From NCBI RefSeq assembly GCF_000213175.1, contig NW_009799099.1:3970473-4034472 (forward strand): a DNA stretch of 64,000 bases, written 5' to 3'. Of this stretch, positions 20,344-30,976 are shown in pieces (position 1 is the first letter of the stretch; each line of letters begins with the position of its first letter). Both the position numbers and the translations under genes were made by a program. The notes beneath the pieces are model-generated. The model searched no databases, was not told the origin of the DNA, and saw nothing but the letters and a program-made list of their open reading frames with translations. This DNA comes from Neurospora tetrasperma FGSC 2508 (taxonomy: Eukaryota > Ascomycota > Sordariomycetes > Sordariales > Sordariaceae).

Positions 20344-22499
20344 ATGTCGCCATTTAACGCTTTGGATGGAGGAGGCGGGTGGTTAGAGTCGCGGGTCGAC
20401 ACACGATGGACGTCGGAAAGTGATTCGAGCCGGGCAGGCTATGGCATGCTTCAGTCGGCGACGAACCCGGCGGATTCACAGACCTTCACCCAATTCCGGT
20501 TTGCCGCCGCCAAATCCATCAGAACATCCACCGTCATCTTGGCCTCTTTCAACACCATTGCAGCTTTTGCGACAGCTGTTGGAATTCTGGTCGATACCTA
20601 CCATCGCGAGAAGAGGGAGAATAAGAGGTTTAGGTTCAGGTAAGGTTGGCATGGAGCAGTCCGTCACTTGTTATGTGCTTACGCATCCCTAGTCGGAATG
20701 GCTTCTCCTTTGTGCCCGCGACCGAAGCGTTTCCACTTATCCTATCAGTCGGTATTGTTGTCCAGGGCATCACATTCGCCGTTGCTCAGTCAACGGGACT
20801 CGGCTCGCTCTTCGGATCCGGATGCACCTTGATTGCTGTGTTCATGCTTCCTGGTAAGCTCAAATGGCGTCAAGAATATGTGATGAGGTCTAACCATCTC
20901 CAGCTGTTTTCATCGTTCCATACATCCAGTTAGTGTTCGGACTTGAAGTCACAATAAGGAGCCTGCTAAAGAAGCCATTTGCTCCGCGAGGGAGGTGGAA
21001 CGTGACAATCTGCCTTTCCGTGGTTGTCCTGCTTCTGCTTTTGAACTTATTGCTGGCCATTTTCGACCGTTCGTCCAATTTTTGCCTTACTTCGCTGTTC
21101 TGGTTTGTTGCACACTATTCAGTCTGGTGCTTTGGTCTTTTAGTGGGCATTTCTGGTCTGCTCTTGGTTTGCGTCGTGGTCATCTTCGTGAGGTTGCACC
21201 GGAGCAACAAGATCGCTCTCGTCGAGAGAGCTGCGGCTTCAAGGATGGTTTATTATATGACACTAGCGATCATATCGGAGGTAAGTCTGTCTGCCATAAC
21301 CATCCAGCTCTGCAGCTATACTCACACCTCCCTAGGCATTCATGATCCCATACTTTTACGTCATAGCTTTTGATGGCCAACGAAGGCACGCTCTCAACTT
21401 GTCTATGGTAACTACTGTCGTCGCCAATATCTCGGGATTGATGACGGGAGGCCTATACCTGTTCTTGAAATCAAACACTATATCCACGATCGGTCCGAAG
21501 AACAAGGATGCCGATTACGAGAATCGAAGGGAAGGGTACAATAAGACTGAACGCTACGAGTCCGGTGGACTGGACTTCGACAGTCACATCATGCGACCGG
21601 TGACGAGCCCCGGACAAGTTCGCCGCATGGGCAGCAACGCAAGTCTACTAAGGACGGCCAAAGACAAAGCAGAAAACAGCCCCACAACACCAACCTTTCT
21701 TTTCCGTGCACCAACGATACCACAGCACGCGCAGACACCCTCTGCCGCCAGCCACATGCGAAAAGAGTCCTACTCGCTCTTCCCGATCCGCCCACCGACC
21801 ACAAGACCATCTGCCACCCCACTACCATCCATAACATATGCACCAGCTGCCTCCCAACTTGCGGACGCCGATACCCTCAAACCGCCACCATCAATGGGCT
21901 TCCTCGCCGCCCGTGGACACCGACGGAACTCTTCACTGTGTTCATCAGCAACAGTCCAAATCGGTCTGCGTCTCTCATCAGTTGAGGACGTGTCTCCACT
22001 CTTGAGCCCAGGTACCGACGTTCACACCATCAGTTGCCCAAAGCACAATCAGAAGGACACGATGAAACCAGAAAGGAAACAGCCTCCTCGACTGATAACG
22101 GACTTTGATACGCCTATCGACAGAGAATTCCCGTCGAGGGATTCGATGAACCCAAAGCCCGAGGAGGGCCACGAACAGCTCGAGACGCTCAGCCCGACTG
22201 TCTATGATCCGAAAAGTCCGGCGGAGGAGCCCGTGTTGCTCAGTTCGAAGGTCTATACGCCAACAGAACCGGCTGAGAGGAAGTTGGAGACTCTTAGTCC
22301 AAAGGTTTACTCGCCAACAGGCTCAGCTGAAGAAGTGGTGACGCTTAGTGCCAAGACGTATTCACCTACAACACCTACTAAGGCAAAACTACCTAGTCCT
22401 CGAAGCCCGGTAGCTGATGGCATGGAATTGTTGTCGAGTGCGAGGTATACCCCCGTGAAGAACCGACACGACATCACAATACAAGCTAAGAGAGACTGA
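20344..22499 (+). CDS. Seven-transmembrane GPCR-like protein with repeat-bearing tail
   Basis: Exons 20344-20639, 20693-20853, 20904-21280 and 21336-22499 give 665 residues. I count seven hydrophobic helices in the first 370 residues: around STVILASFNTIAAFATAVGI, FPLILSVGIVVQGITFAVAQ, CTLIAVFMLPAVFIVPYIQL, ICLSVVVLLLLLNLLLAIF, YSVWCFGLLVGISGLLLVCV, YMTLAIISEAFMIPYFYVI and MVTTVVANISGLMTGGLYLF. This layout, with a long cytosolic tail rich in Ser, Thr and Pro, is typical of fungal receptor-like proteins. The family is not one I can name; it has no CFEM domain like PTH11 receptors. The tail ends in about five degenerate repeats of the type LSxKxYxPTxPAE (nt 22177-22460), each with a Ser/Thr-Pro-like site. 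All three introns keep frame. Confidence 0.75.
22177..22465 (+). repeat. Degenerate protein repeat in 7TM tail
   Basis: About five tandem units of 17-24 codons, with cores LSPTVYDPKSPAEE, LSSKVYTPTEPAE, LSPKVYSPTGSAEE, LSAKTYSPTTPTK and LSSARYTPVKN. The protein period is clear while the DNA copies have diverged, so the repeat is old or under selection. Confidence 0.75.
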
Positions 22500-23487
22500 G
22501 ATCTGTGACGATTGAAATTCGACGTAACTGAGACGACTTGTGTCCAATATGCCTAATGGTCCGGCACAAAGACCTAAAGGCTTTACTTTCTTTGTTTTCG
22601 CATGGCGTTATAGGGTTTGTCATTTGGGCTATATACCTAGACTTCACTGTCTCTTCGCTTTCTGTTCTCTTCTTTTTGTTCATTTGTTTATATCCTTCTC
22701 CAGTTTGCTGGCACACCGAGGGAAGCTGTACCATATGTACCATTTATTTGAGTTAGAAACGTATCATGAATGATGAGAACGTATGGCAATGTTGTCATAG
22801 CTTGCATTATACTTATTGTTCAGTATTTACAATTGCGCAAGAGGTTGGCCCTCTGTTTCGTAATTTCGTGCGTGTCTCACTGGCCAAGAGCTTCTCGTGC
22901 TTTACCCCCTTGACGCGGTCTTGTGCTCTTGCTTCCCACTGACTCCCAGCAATCCTCTTCCCTCAAACATCAACCTTCGTCTTCCTTAGAGAAGACAGGC
23001 CTTGGTCCAAAATATCCCGTCGACCCGAAGTCACCGGCTTCCCTCACTCGGCTCGAGTGTTTGGCCCTTTGCTCGGTTTTTGAGCCTGCTTTTCAACACT
23101 CTGGGCGGTATGATCCCGTGACGAGACTGCAGGCATGCTGAAAGTACCACGGGATCCCCATCTAGTCTCTTGCCCTGCGGTCGTCTGAACAGTTCAAGAT
23201 ATGGAATGTGGCATTCCAATCCAGCCAGGCGTCCAGCCCAAGTCTCTAGCCCTGTGGCGCGAGAGCGATTTGCATGCAGACTGGGGTCATGCCGCAGCAG
23301 GTGGTGGTCGGCTTCAGTCCCTAGTTTCCAGTCGCCGCTGTCTTCTCGTTCTCGGATACCGCAGGATACGGGAAAGGCATCATCGAGCCTAGCCCAGCCC
23401 AGTCCAATCCAACCCAGCCCGGCCGTTTCCCGTACCTGTTCCCAAGCGGTCCAGAAAATCCTTCATCCATCTACCTTCCCACCCTTC
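22500..23487. other. Convergent intergenic region
   Basis: About 1 kb between the ends of the 7TM and EF-hand genes. It contains a 9-bp perfect inverted repeat, GATCCCGTG (23112-23120) and CACGGGATC (23148-23156), and a CCCAGCCCAGTCCAATCCA-type low-complexity run near 23390-23440. No gene was recognised. Confidence 0.5.
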
Positions 23488-24354
23488 TCACCTCCAAACC
23501 CCCGCTCTCCTCATGACCCCATCAAACTCCTCCCTCCTCACCCCCTTCCCCACTCCCGCGCCACCGTTCGCCTCCAGTATCATATCCCTCAACAACTCCT
23601 CACTGACATTCTCCTTCAACACAGCCGCGACCCTTTTAAGGTGGGCTAGGGTTATCACCGGCTCTTCTTTTTCTTTTCCGTCTACCTCTTCCTCCTCATA
23701 TTGTCCGTAATCATCATCGTCGTCATTGTGATCGTCATGTAGCCGTGCAATCTCTTGTGCCGAGCGACCAACAAACAAAGCAAACGCCTCGTCCACCTCG
23801 CGCATATGCGCTTCGCTTGTGCGGTCCCGTGACGACAGCTTGATGGCGCAAATGGCGAGGAAGGAAGGATACGTGGCAAACCCTTCGTCTTCTGGATCGA
23901 GGATGGAAGTGAATTCGCGGAGTTCGGAATTAGATTTGGGGGGGATTCCTAGGGCGCTGTTGTTTTTGGGTGAGTTTGTTAGTCTAGTCCAATTCGGCCG
24001 GGGAGGAATTAGAGGAAAGAAAAATACAGAAGAGGACAGGGAAGAGTGAAAGTGTATACGTACATCATTGCCCGTCTGACATCTCCTATTGGAATCACTC
24101 CTTCCTTCTCGCCATCCATTGGCTCGGCGAAGAGACTGAATGCTTCTTTGATCTCGGCTTCTTCTTGGGCGGTGATGTTGTTCTCTTTGGCTAATTTCGA
24201 TTGGCGCAGCCCGCCGACTTTGGATGAAGAGGCTGTCGTCGCTTTGCGCTTTGAAGGAGGCTGAGGTATTGCAAGTTGGGATGAGGTCAGCGTGCTTGCT
24301 ATTACACTACGTAAGGGAGAAGAAAAAGTTGGCATATGTGCGGTGGTTTACCAT
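23488..24354 (-). CDS. Centrin/calmodulin-like EF-hand fold protein
   Basis: Preferred exons on the minus strand are 24352-24354 (ATG only), 24064-24260 and 23488-23956, giving 222 residues starting MPPSKRKATTASSSK. The body reads TAQEEAEIKEAFSLF, IPIGDVRRAMIALGIPP and SELREFTSILDPEDEGFATY, the pattern of a centrin-like pair of EF hands whose calcium loops have decayed. A second pair follows, separated by an Asp/Glu-rich linker (HDDHNDDDDDYGQYEEEE). Degenerate centrin-like proteins in fungi include the repair factor Rad33; that identity is only a possibility. The start assumes an intron directly after ATG (24261-24351) with a GCTGAC branch box. The alternative is the ATG at 24335 (MPTFSSPL), read without that intron, which has a poorer start context. 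Confidence 0.72.
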
Positions 24355-25546
24355 TTTGTTTCGTATTTAATGTTTACTTCGCTCAATCAATTGTCGTATA
24401 AGGTGTAATGTAACCGGGCGACAGCACGCGACTCAATCACAATTGGAATTCGTACGATTTCTGCGACGGCGGCGGCGACGATGACGATGGTAACGATGAT
24501 GCGCATATGCGGCGCGCGCAACGAGTTGCTGGACTTGTCTGATGAAGTGGAGCCATCCAGTTGCCGCTAACACACGCAGGGGTGGATGCCGTTTGCAGTG
24601 TCGAAGACGCCTGGTCACGTGTACGCGGGCACCACAGCACCGCTCAAAGAACGTGTCCCCACTTGGAATTCTCACTTCCACCTGAAAAAGGGCGTATCCA
24701 CCGGAAATCGCCATGATAAAAGTCTGCCGAAAACTCATCGGATTTTTTGCTTTCTCCCCGAAACATCCGTTTCATCAAACAAAAAAGCGACAGCAACATC
24801 ACCACATCCATTGTCACCGATTTTCTCCATGAACGGCTCGGATGCTGTTTCTTTGATGATACCATACTTTGTCCATCATAAAGCTGGACTGCTCCCTCTC
24901 GCTGTCTGTTGAAAGAAGGACAGAAGAGTACGCGGGCCAAGTCAAGTCGGCCCCCTCGGTTGCCTACTCTTGCCTTTCTTCACACAGCGAGAGTGAAAGA
25001 GAGCGATGAAGCTTTATGATAATACCCAATCCATCCATCCCATTTTCTTCTTAGTTTCTTCACATACCCCCATTTTACAACACAAAACCCTTGCCCAAAA
25101 TACGCAGCTTCATCATTATGCTAGAGCTTGTCGCCTTCAAAATAACCCCACGGCGCGCAAGTGTGGACAATGAAGCAAGAATAAATGTACGGCTGGTTCA
25201 TTCCTTCAAATGGCCACCCTCCGTCAAGTCATGAATCATCCTGTCTGCCCGTCACGGGTCCTGATGGTATGTGCTTGCGGATACATGTCCTATTGTCACA
25301 ATTCAATGTTGTGCAATCTGTAGAATTCGTTGGCGTGCCCGGTGCTGTAGGACGAGCATGATTGCGCCTTGAATGACCTCTTGCCATTTTAGCCCATTTG
25401 ACGGCTCCTGTGAAATTGTTACTTGATCATTTGCCTCGTGCAGATTCCATCTGGGGTCGATCATCACAGTCTTTACGGATGAAAGACGAAGAGGAGAGAC
25501 AGTCTTGGATCTGCTGTCATTTATTATGATTTGCCTGACCCAACGC
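24355..25546. other. Intergenic region
   Basis: 1.2 kb between the EF-hand and glyoxalase genes. A GGCGGCGGCGACGATGACGATGG run lies near 24465-24490. The rest shows no open frame with protein-like sequence, and no repeat or RNA gene. Confidence 0.5.
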
Positions 25547-27000
25547 TCATTTAAAGTTGTTCTTCATCTCCCTCAACTTCGTAATGACAGCCACCGGGTC
25601 AGTCTCGCCCGTAGCCTTCTGGATCTCAGGGTCCTATCAAACGACAAGGTCAGTTGCAACCTTCCATCATGGCCGTTCGCCGTGGAAGAGTGTAACTCAC
25701 ATGAGGCCTCATAAACACATTGTGCTTCTTCTCGTCACCAATGGTGAACTTGCCCTGCGTTTCCCGGTGCTTCTCCGCAAAAGCTTGGAGAGCCTTGACG
25801 GCCTCGCTTTGCAATACCGACATGCAGAACTTGGCGTTGGACTTGGTGTATTCGTGACCGGGCTTCATTGGATATGTCAGATACTACTGTGTTATCCAAA
25901 CATCGAGGTAGGGGACTCTGGACTTACGAAGACACGAGTCTCATCCGGCAAAGAAGCAAGCGTCTCGTTCAAAGCCTTGTGCATCTCCGCTCCATTTCCT
26001 TCGAAGAAGCGACCGCAGCCTACAATGGCCATGTCAGAGACCCAAGCCCAACCGACATCAACAATAGACCAGGGACAGAAAAAAAAAACATACCTCCGTG
26101 GAAAAGCGTATCACCAGTAAAGACGACCTTGTCGTCCCCATCCTGCATGAACCAGCAAATGCTATCCTGTGTGTGGCAAGGCGTATGCAGAGCCTTGACG
26201 GCGATATTGCCGATGTTGAAACCTTGGCCGTGGGCCGGAACCTTGTTCACCTTCTCGCAGTCCTTGCCGCCGATGATTTCGAGGTTGGGGAGGCCGAGAG
26301 CAGTGCGCTGTATACATGTGAGTGAACATTTGCTTTGAGGATAGTGAAGAGGGAAATGGAAGAGGGAGCTTACAAGCTTGGTGTTTCCGCCGGCGTGGTC
26401 CCAATGGCTGAAAGTAGTGTTAGCTATGTATTATGCTGAGATCGGCGAAGGAAGGCAACTCACTGGTGGGTGTTCACAATGGCTGTGAGCTTGATAGATC
26501 CATCATCGATGGCCTTCTTCAAGACGGGGGCGACCCTTTACGTCCGTCAAACCGGAACTTCCTGTCAGTATACCTGTCCACCCCGAAGGTTGAAAGACGC
26601 ATATTTGGGTCTTGGAGCGCGCTGGTGTAGGACTCACTCCTCAGGATGCGCGGGATCGATGATGACGGCGTCCTTGGACTTGTCGTCGACAACGAGGTAG
26701 GCATAGTTGTCACTACTACCCGTCCCTGCTCATTTCATTAGCAGGACACGTTTTAAGGATTTCGAGCTTCAGGACAACAGGGACGTCCAACAAGAACCGA
26801 TGAGCTTGATGAGGCTGGATGGAAGAGAACATACACATAGGAATCGACTTGATATGCATTTTGCGATGTGTGGCAGCGAACTGGAGTTTTGTTGAAGTCA
26901 GCACTCGAGGTTCATCGATCAAAAGGATTGGGAAAGTCTTTTTCACCTGTCTATAGACGTGTCGTGGAGCTAGAAATGTTCTGCCGATGAAGGCGTTCAT
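25547..27000 (-). CDS. glo2: Glyoxalase II (hydroxyacylglutathione hydrolase)
   Basis: Metallo-beta-lactamase-fold enzyme that hydrolyses S-D-lactoylglutathione to D-lactate and glutathione, the second step of methylglyoxal detoxification. Nine exons on the minus strand: 26947-27000, 26835-26880, 26638-26725, 26464-26535, 26374-26407, 26094-26307, 25928-26019, 25701-25862 and 25547-25633, giving 282 residues. The metal motif NTHHHWDHAGG spans the join to a 34-nt exon. Further motifs are TPCHTQDSICW, FTGDTLFHGGCGRFFEG and FPGHEYTKSN. The upstream exon adds MNAFIGRTFLAPRHVYRQ, a basic, amphipathic-looking presequence for mitochondria. An internal ATG (26859, MHIKSIPMWTG) would give a 257-residue cytosolic form, close to human cytosolic GLO2. 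All joins keep frame. Confidence 0.93.
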
Positions 27001-27449
27001 AGATGCAAAGCTGTTTGTTTGATGGTCTGCACCCCGCAGTGAAGCTCCCAAAGCTCAGTGTTAGCTCACTCTTGCATTTGTCAATGTTGGAGACAACGGC
27101 TTACTAACGCACCGTTCCGTTCACCTCCACCTTTGCTGATAAACAATTGCAGTCTCAAATGTAGCTTTTGCGAAATGCTTAGATGCGGTTTAGGGAGAGT
27201 TGAAGTGCGTTAGTGCCTGTATGACGTTATCACTGGATAAGTTCGCTCGGCAGAATGCACGCGGGGACAGCATGCTATACTCCGCTTCTAGGAGGGAAAC
27301 TGTCCATGTCAGACAATTAGTAGTACAAGTAATTCGCACCAGTACATGGACAGCTGTATGCGAACAGGTGAATATCACCCGAACATCGCGATTGAAGACG
27401 CCGACGGATGAAAACATCGTGATATCCCTCTAGCAACCATCATCAACTC
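27001..27449. other. Intergenic, glyoxalase II promoter
   Basis: 449 bp upstream of the glyoxalase II gene and downstream of LAS1. It holds short open frames only and no distinctive site. Confidence 0.5.
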
Positions 27450-28449
27450 CTAAACAACACCAATAGGCTTAGGCACCCACCCCTCATCATACAACCGCCA
27501 CGCCGGTCCCTCATCGTCCTCATCATCCTCACCATCCTCATCTTTCTCATCCTGCTCATCACCTTCATCCAACATGATAACATCATCCCCACCCTCCTCC
27601 TCCTTCGTCTCATCCTCAACCTCCGGCAAATGCTTCCAATAATAATCCCAAATCCACTCCAGCCCCTTCTTCGCCGCGGTCCTCAACCTCGTCAAACTCG
27701 GCAACTGCTCATGCGTAGCCTGATGTCTGAGTTCGACAAAAGTCGCCGGTAATCCAACGCTCTTGGCGACGCCGTACATGGACATCTTGCGCTGTTTATC
27801 TTGGTGGGAGTCCAGGAGGCCTGTCACGAAGCTTTTCAATGTTGCTCTTCATTAGTATAATTATTGGTAGGTGAGGGAATAGCGAGGAGAACCCTTACCG
27901 ACTAAAAGCAGCAGAATAAGCCGCCCTAACCGCATAGCTTGAACTCATGACCCCAATCCCGCTGCCACTGAACCCATCCACATCCATTTCCCTTTTAACC
28001 ATGCCCCTGCCTAAAGTACCGTAAGAACTAGCAGTGCCCGAGCTGCCAGCGATGCCGGTTTGCTCTTCATCACTAAGAATCGCGGCCATGAGCAGGGCAG
28101 TTGACTCGACCATGTGTGGACAGTTGCCGCGCTGCATCCACATGGAGACGCGGGCGACGGCTAGGCGGCGTTCGTCTCCATGTCGGTTTTGTCGGTCATT
28201 GTTATCCTCCTTCTCTGTTTCGGAGGAAATGGCAGCGTCATCGGTTCTTGCCCGTTTTCGAGTGGTGCGCTGGGTATTTTGTGCTGCACGTCCTCGTTTG
28301 GCTCCTGCTCCTGCTCCTGCTCCTCCTCTTTGTGACAGTTGTTGGGGTTGTGATGCTGCCTGGCTTCCGTACTGGTGCGGGTAAAATTGCCGGCGAACGG
28401 CGAGGAGTTCGCGGCGGTCGCGCCAGGGTGTGAAGATATATTGAACCAT
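27450..28449 (-). CDS. las1: LAS1, pre-rRNA ITS2 endoribonuclease
   Basis: HEPN-fold nuclease that, with the polynucleotide kinase Grc3, cuts the C2 site in ITS2 during 60S subunit maturation in the nucleus. Exons on the minus strand are 27899-28449 and 27450-27831, giving 310 residues. The N-terminus has [20 protein letters not shown]. The catalytic HEPN motif R-x4-H is seen as RHQATH in [20 protein letters not shown], followed by [10 protein letters not shown] Gln/Gly/Arg-rich insertion (about residues 40-85) separates the N-terminal helices, and the C-terminus is a very acidic tail. The protein is shorter than yeast Las1 (about 500 residues), lacking most of the extended C-terminal region. 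An in-frame ATG at 28548 lies upstream; the start at 28449 matches the beginning of the conserved sequence. Confidence 0.9.
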
Positions 28450-29364
28450 TTCCTCTTTTGCTCCCTTGAAATTCGGTAGTGGTTGTTGTGATGGTACTTT
28501 GGCGTTGTCTCGATCACAGGATCCTGTCCGGGTTTTGGTTTGGTTCACTGAGTCTCAAGCTTTGCGGTCAGGATGAAATTTGAGTTGGCGGAATCGCGTG
28601 GCAGTAGAATTTTCTCATATGATATGAAATATGAAGCTCATCCATAAGCACCACAATGAAATTGGAAGCCGGTGCGAATCAGTTGTATGAACATTTCTCT
28701 CTCCTTATCATATCTTGATCGGTTGTTTTGGTTTCCGCGGTGGTGGTGGAAAAATGCTTGTTTTGTGTCGGACACGGACCTCCCAAACAATTTTTCAATT
28801 GCACCGTTTTCTTGGATCACGTTTTGAACTCTACAGCTCTGCGTACCCGAGGCCTCACGACCGCCATATTTCTCAAATCACTTCAAGAGACAACCATGAT
28901 GGGTATCACAACCTTATCAGGCTTATTTGAACGGTTCCAGCGTCATTCGAACAAATAATTCGCATTGCGGGACGGAAATTCATAAGGGCTTCAACATGCG
29001 GTGTCGATTCGTACAACTACCTAAATCCATGCCTACATGCCCTCATAGCCCACTACGGTATGATGGCATGCCTCCCCATGAACTGGGGGGTTGGACATGC
29101 CACCTTCATGAGCCATCTGTACCTTTCCGGGCGAGTTCCCTCCCCTTTCCTCCTTTTTTCAACCCTGGATCTATTTGGTATCTTTGTATTTCGCTGAAGC
29201 ACCGCCATTGCACAGCCTTCGATCTACTCCATGTCCGATCGGGGATAAACACCCCCTTTGCGTCCAGTTGCTTCGCTCATGGTATTTTAAACTCGGCGTC
29301 CTAGTCAAAGAGTACTCTTCTTCTCTTCATCATCTTCCAGTCCATCAAGAATTTCGCATTGAGC
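28450..29364. other. Intergenic, LAS1 promoter
   Basis: 915 bp between LAS1 and the end of the saccharopine reductase gene. It holds the LAS1 promoter and the 3' region of its neighbour, with no convincing gene or repeat. Confidence 0.5.
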
Positions 29365-30976
29365 TTAGGAGATGGTCTTCTCGATCATGGTAATACCGTA
29401 CTTCTCGTGGAGCTCCTTCATCAAGGGCTCGGTGATGTCGGTGCTCATAGGAGCCAGAACGCCCTTGCCAGAGATCTGGCCGCTCAGGACCTGCTTAACA
29501 GCGACGGCGCAAGGAACACCGACGGTCTTGGCCATGGCAGAGTAGCCCTTGGGGTCACCGTACTCGACGAGGGTCGAGGTGCGGGTCTCGCGGGAGCCAT
29601 CGGCGTGCTCAATCTCGAACTTGTGCTGGAGCATGACCAAGTCGCGCTCGCCCTCCTCGAACTGCATCTTCTGCTCAAGAGTGGCGCAGAGGGTGTCGAG
29701 AGGGTTGCCGCGGGGGGTGATGGTCTCATCAGAGAAGAGACCGATCCAGCGGAGCCCGCTGAGGATACGCTTCTGGTCCTCGGCGGACTCGAAGGTGGCC
29801 TTGGAGAGGATGGCGGCCTCGAGGTCGGCCTGGCTGGAAGAAGCAGCACCGACGATCTCCTTGGTGGCCTCCTTCCAGGGGGTCTGCTTGCTCAGGCTCT
29901 CGCGCGCAGTGTCGTCAAGGAAACCGATGTCGACGAGAGTCTTGATGAACTGAGGGAAGCCCTGGTAACGGAGAGTGCCACGAATGACGGTCTGAGCCTC
30001 GGGAATGTTGTAGCGCTCCTTGTAAATGGTAGAGTCGCGGTTAGGGTAGGCGACGAAAGCGTAGCCGGGGTAGATGAAGTAGGGCTTGGCCATCTTCATG
30101 AGGTCCTTGCCCTCAACCTCGACGATCTTGCCATCCTGCCACCACTTGCCCGCGTTGCGGAGAGCGAGCAAGACACCGCGAGAAGACCAGGAGAACTTGT
30201 AACCGAGCGGGTTGTCGGAGTCCTCGGGGGCGGGGAGACCACCGCAGTAGGACAGGAAAGAGAGAATCTTGCCGCCGGCCTGGTGGACCTCATCGATGGT
30301 CTTAATGGCGTACAAGTGGTCGATACCGGGATCGAGCTGCCGAGCGACTTAGTATGATTGAAAGCTTCGAAACATTTGATATGTCATGGACTTACACCAA
30401 TCTCGTTCATGACGGTAATGCCGGCGGCCTTGGCCTCAGCATCGAGCTCCATCATAGCGGGAGAGACGTAGCTAGTGGTAACGACGTGCTTCTTCTGGCG
30501 AATAGCCGACTTAATGACGGTGGCATGGAAGGTATAAGGGATCAAGCTGATGACAAGGTCATGCTTGGCGACCTCAGCATCGAGAGCCTCATCGTTGGTG
30601 ACATCGAGGGAGATGGGGGTGGCGTTCTTGACACCCTCAGAGAGCTTCTGAGCAGAGGCAAGAGTACGGCAGGCTGTCGCACACAAGCGCAAATGTCAGC
30701 CTAAATGCCCGTAGTTTCGTTTCGGACAGTCGAACAAGAGGTGCATTGATATGATTGACTGTTGACGTACCGACGGTGACGGGAATGCCAGCTTCGCTGA
30801 GGACGTCGAGAGTAGGGCGGGTGACGAAGCCAGCGCCAAGCATGAGAACCTTGCTGAAAACATGAAACTTGAGGTCAGCATCCCCAGCTCTTGCGGTTGC
30901 CCGAGGTGAGGGCAGGATGGCGGGGGAGATGTATGTAAGGGGGGTAAGGGGGATGGCATTACTGTTGGGAAGCCAT
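29365..30976 (-). CDS. lys9: Saccharopine reductase (saccharopine dehydrogenase, L-glutamate-forming)
   Basis: Penultimate step of the fungal alpha-aminoadipate pathway to lysine: condenses aminoadipate semialdehyde with glutamate and reduces the product with NADPH to saccharopine. Exons on the minus strand are 30963-30976, 30771-30853, 30396-30673 and 29365-30336, giving 448 residues (yeast Lys9 has 446). The protein starts MASQHKVLMLGAGFVTRPT, a Rossmann GxGxxx fold, followed by DLVISLIPYTFHATVIKSAI, HVVTTSYVSPAMMELD and NEIGLDPGIDHLYAI, all typical of the family. The first exon is only 14 nt. No targeting signal is seen, so the enzyme should be cytosolic. A TGACTC box at 31165-31170 lies about 190 bp upstream and could bind the CPC1/Gcn4 regulator of amino-acid genes. 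Confidence 0.95.

Noticed and set aside
24261-24335. Start MPTFSSPL for the EF-hand gene
   Set aside because: Poor start context and residues unlike the rest; the ATG-intron model is preferred, though not proven.
29359-30357. 332-codon frame opposite saccharopine reductase
   Set aside because: Antisense shadow with Gly/Leu/Val-rich composition; the minus-strand gene is certain.
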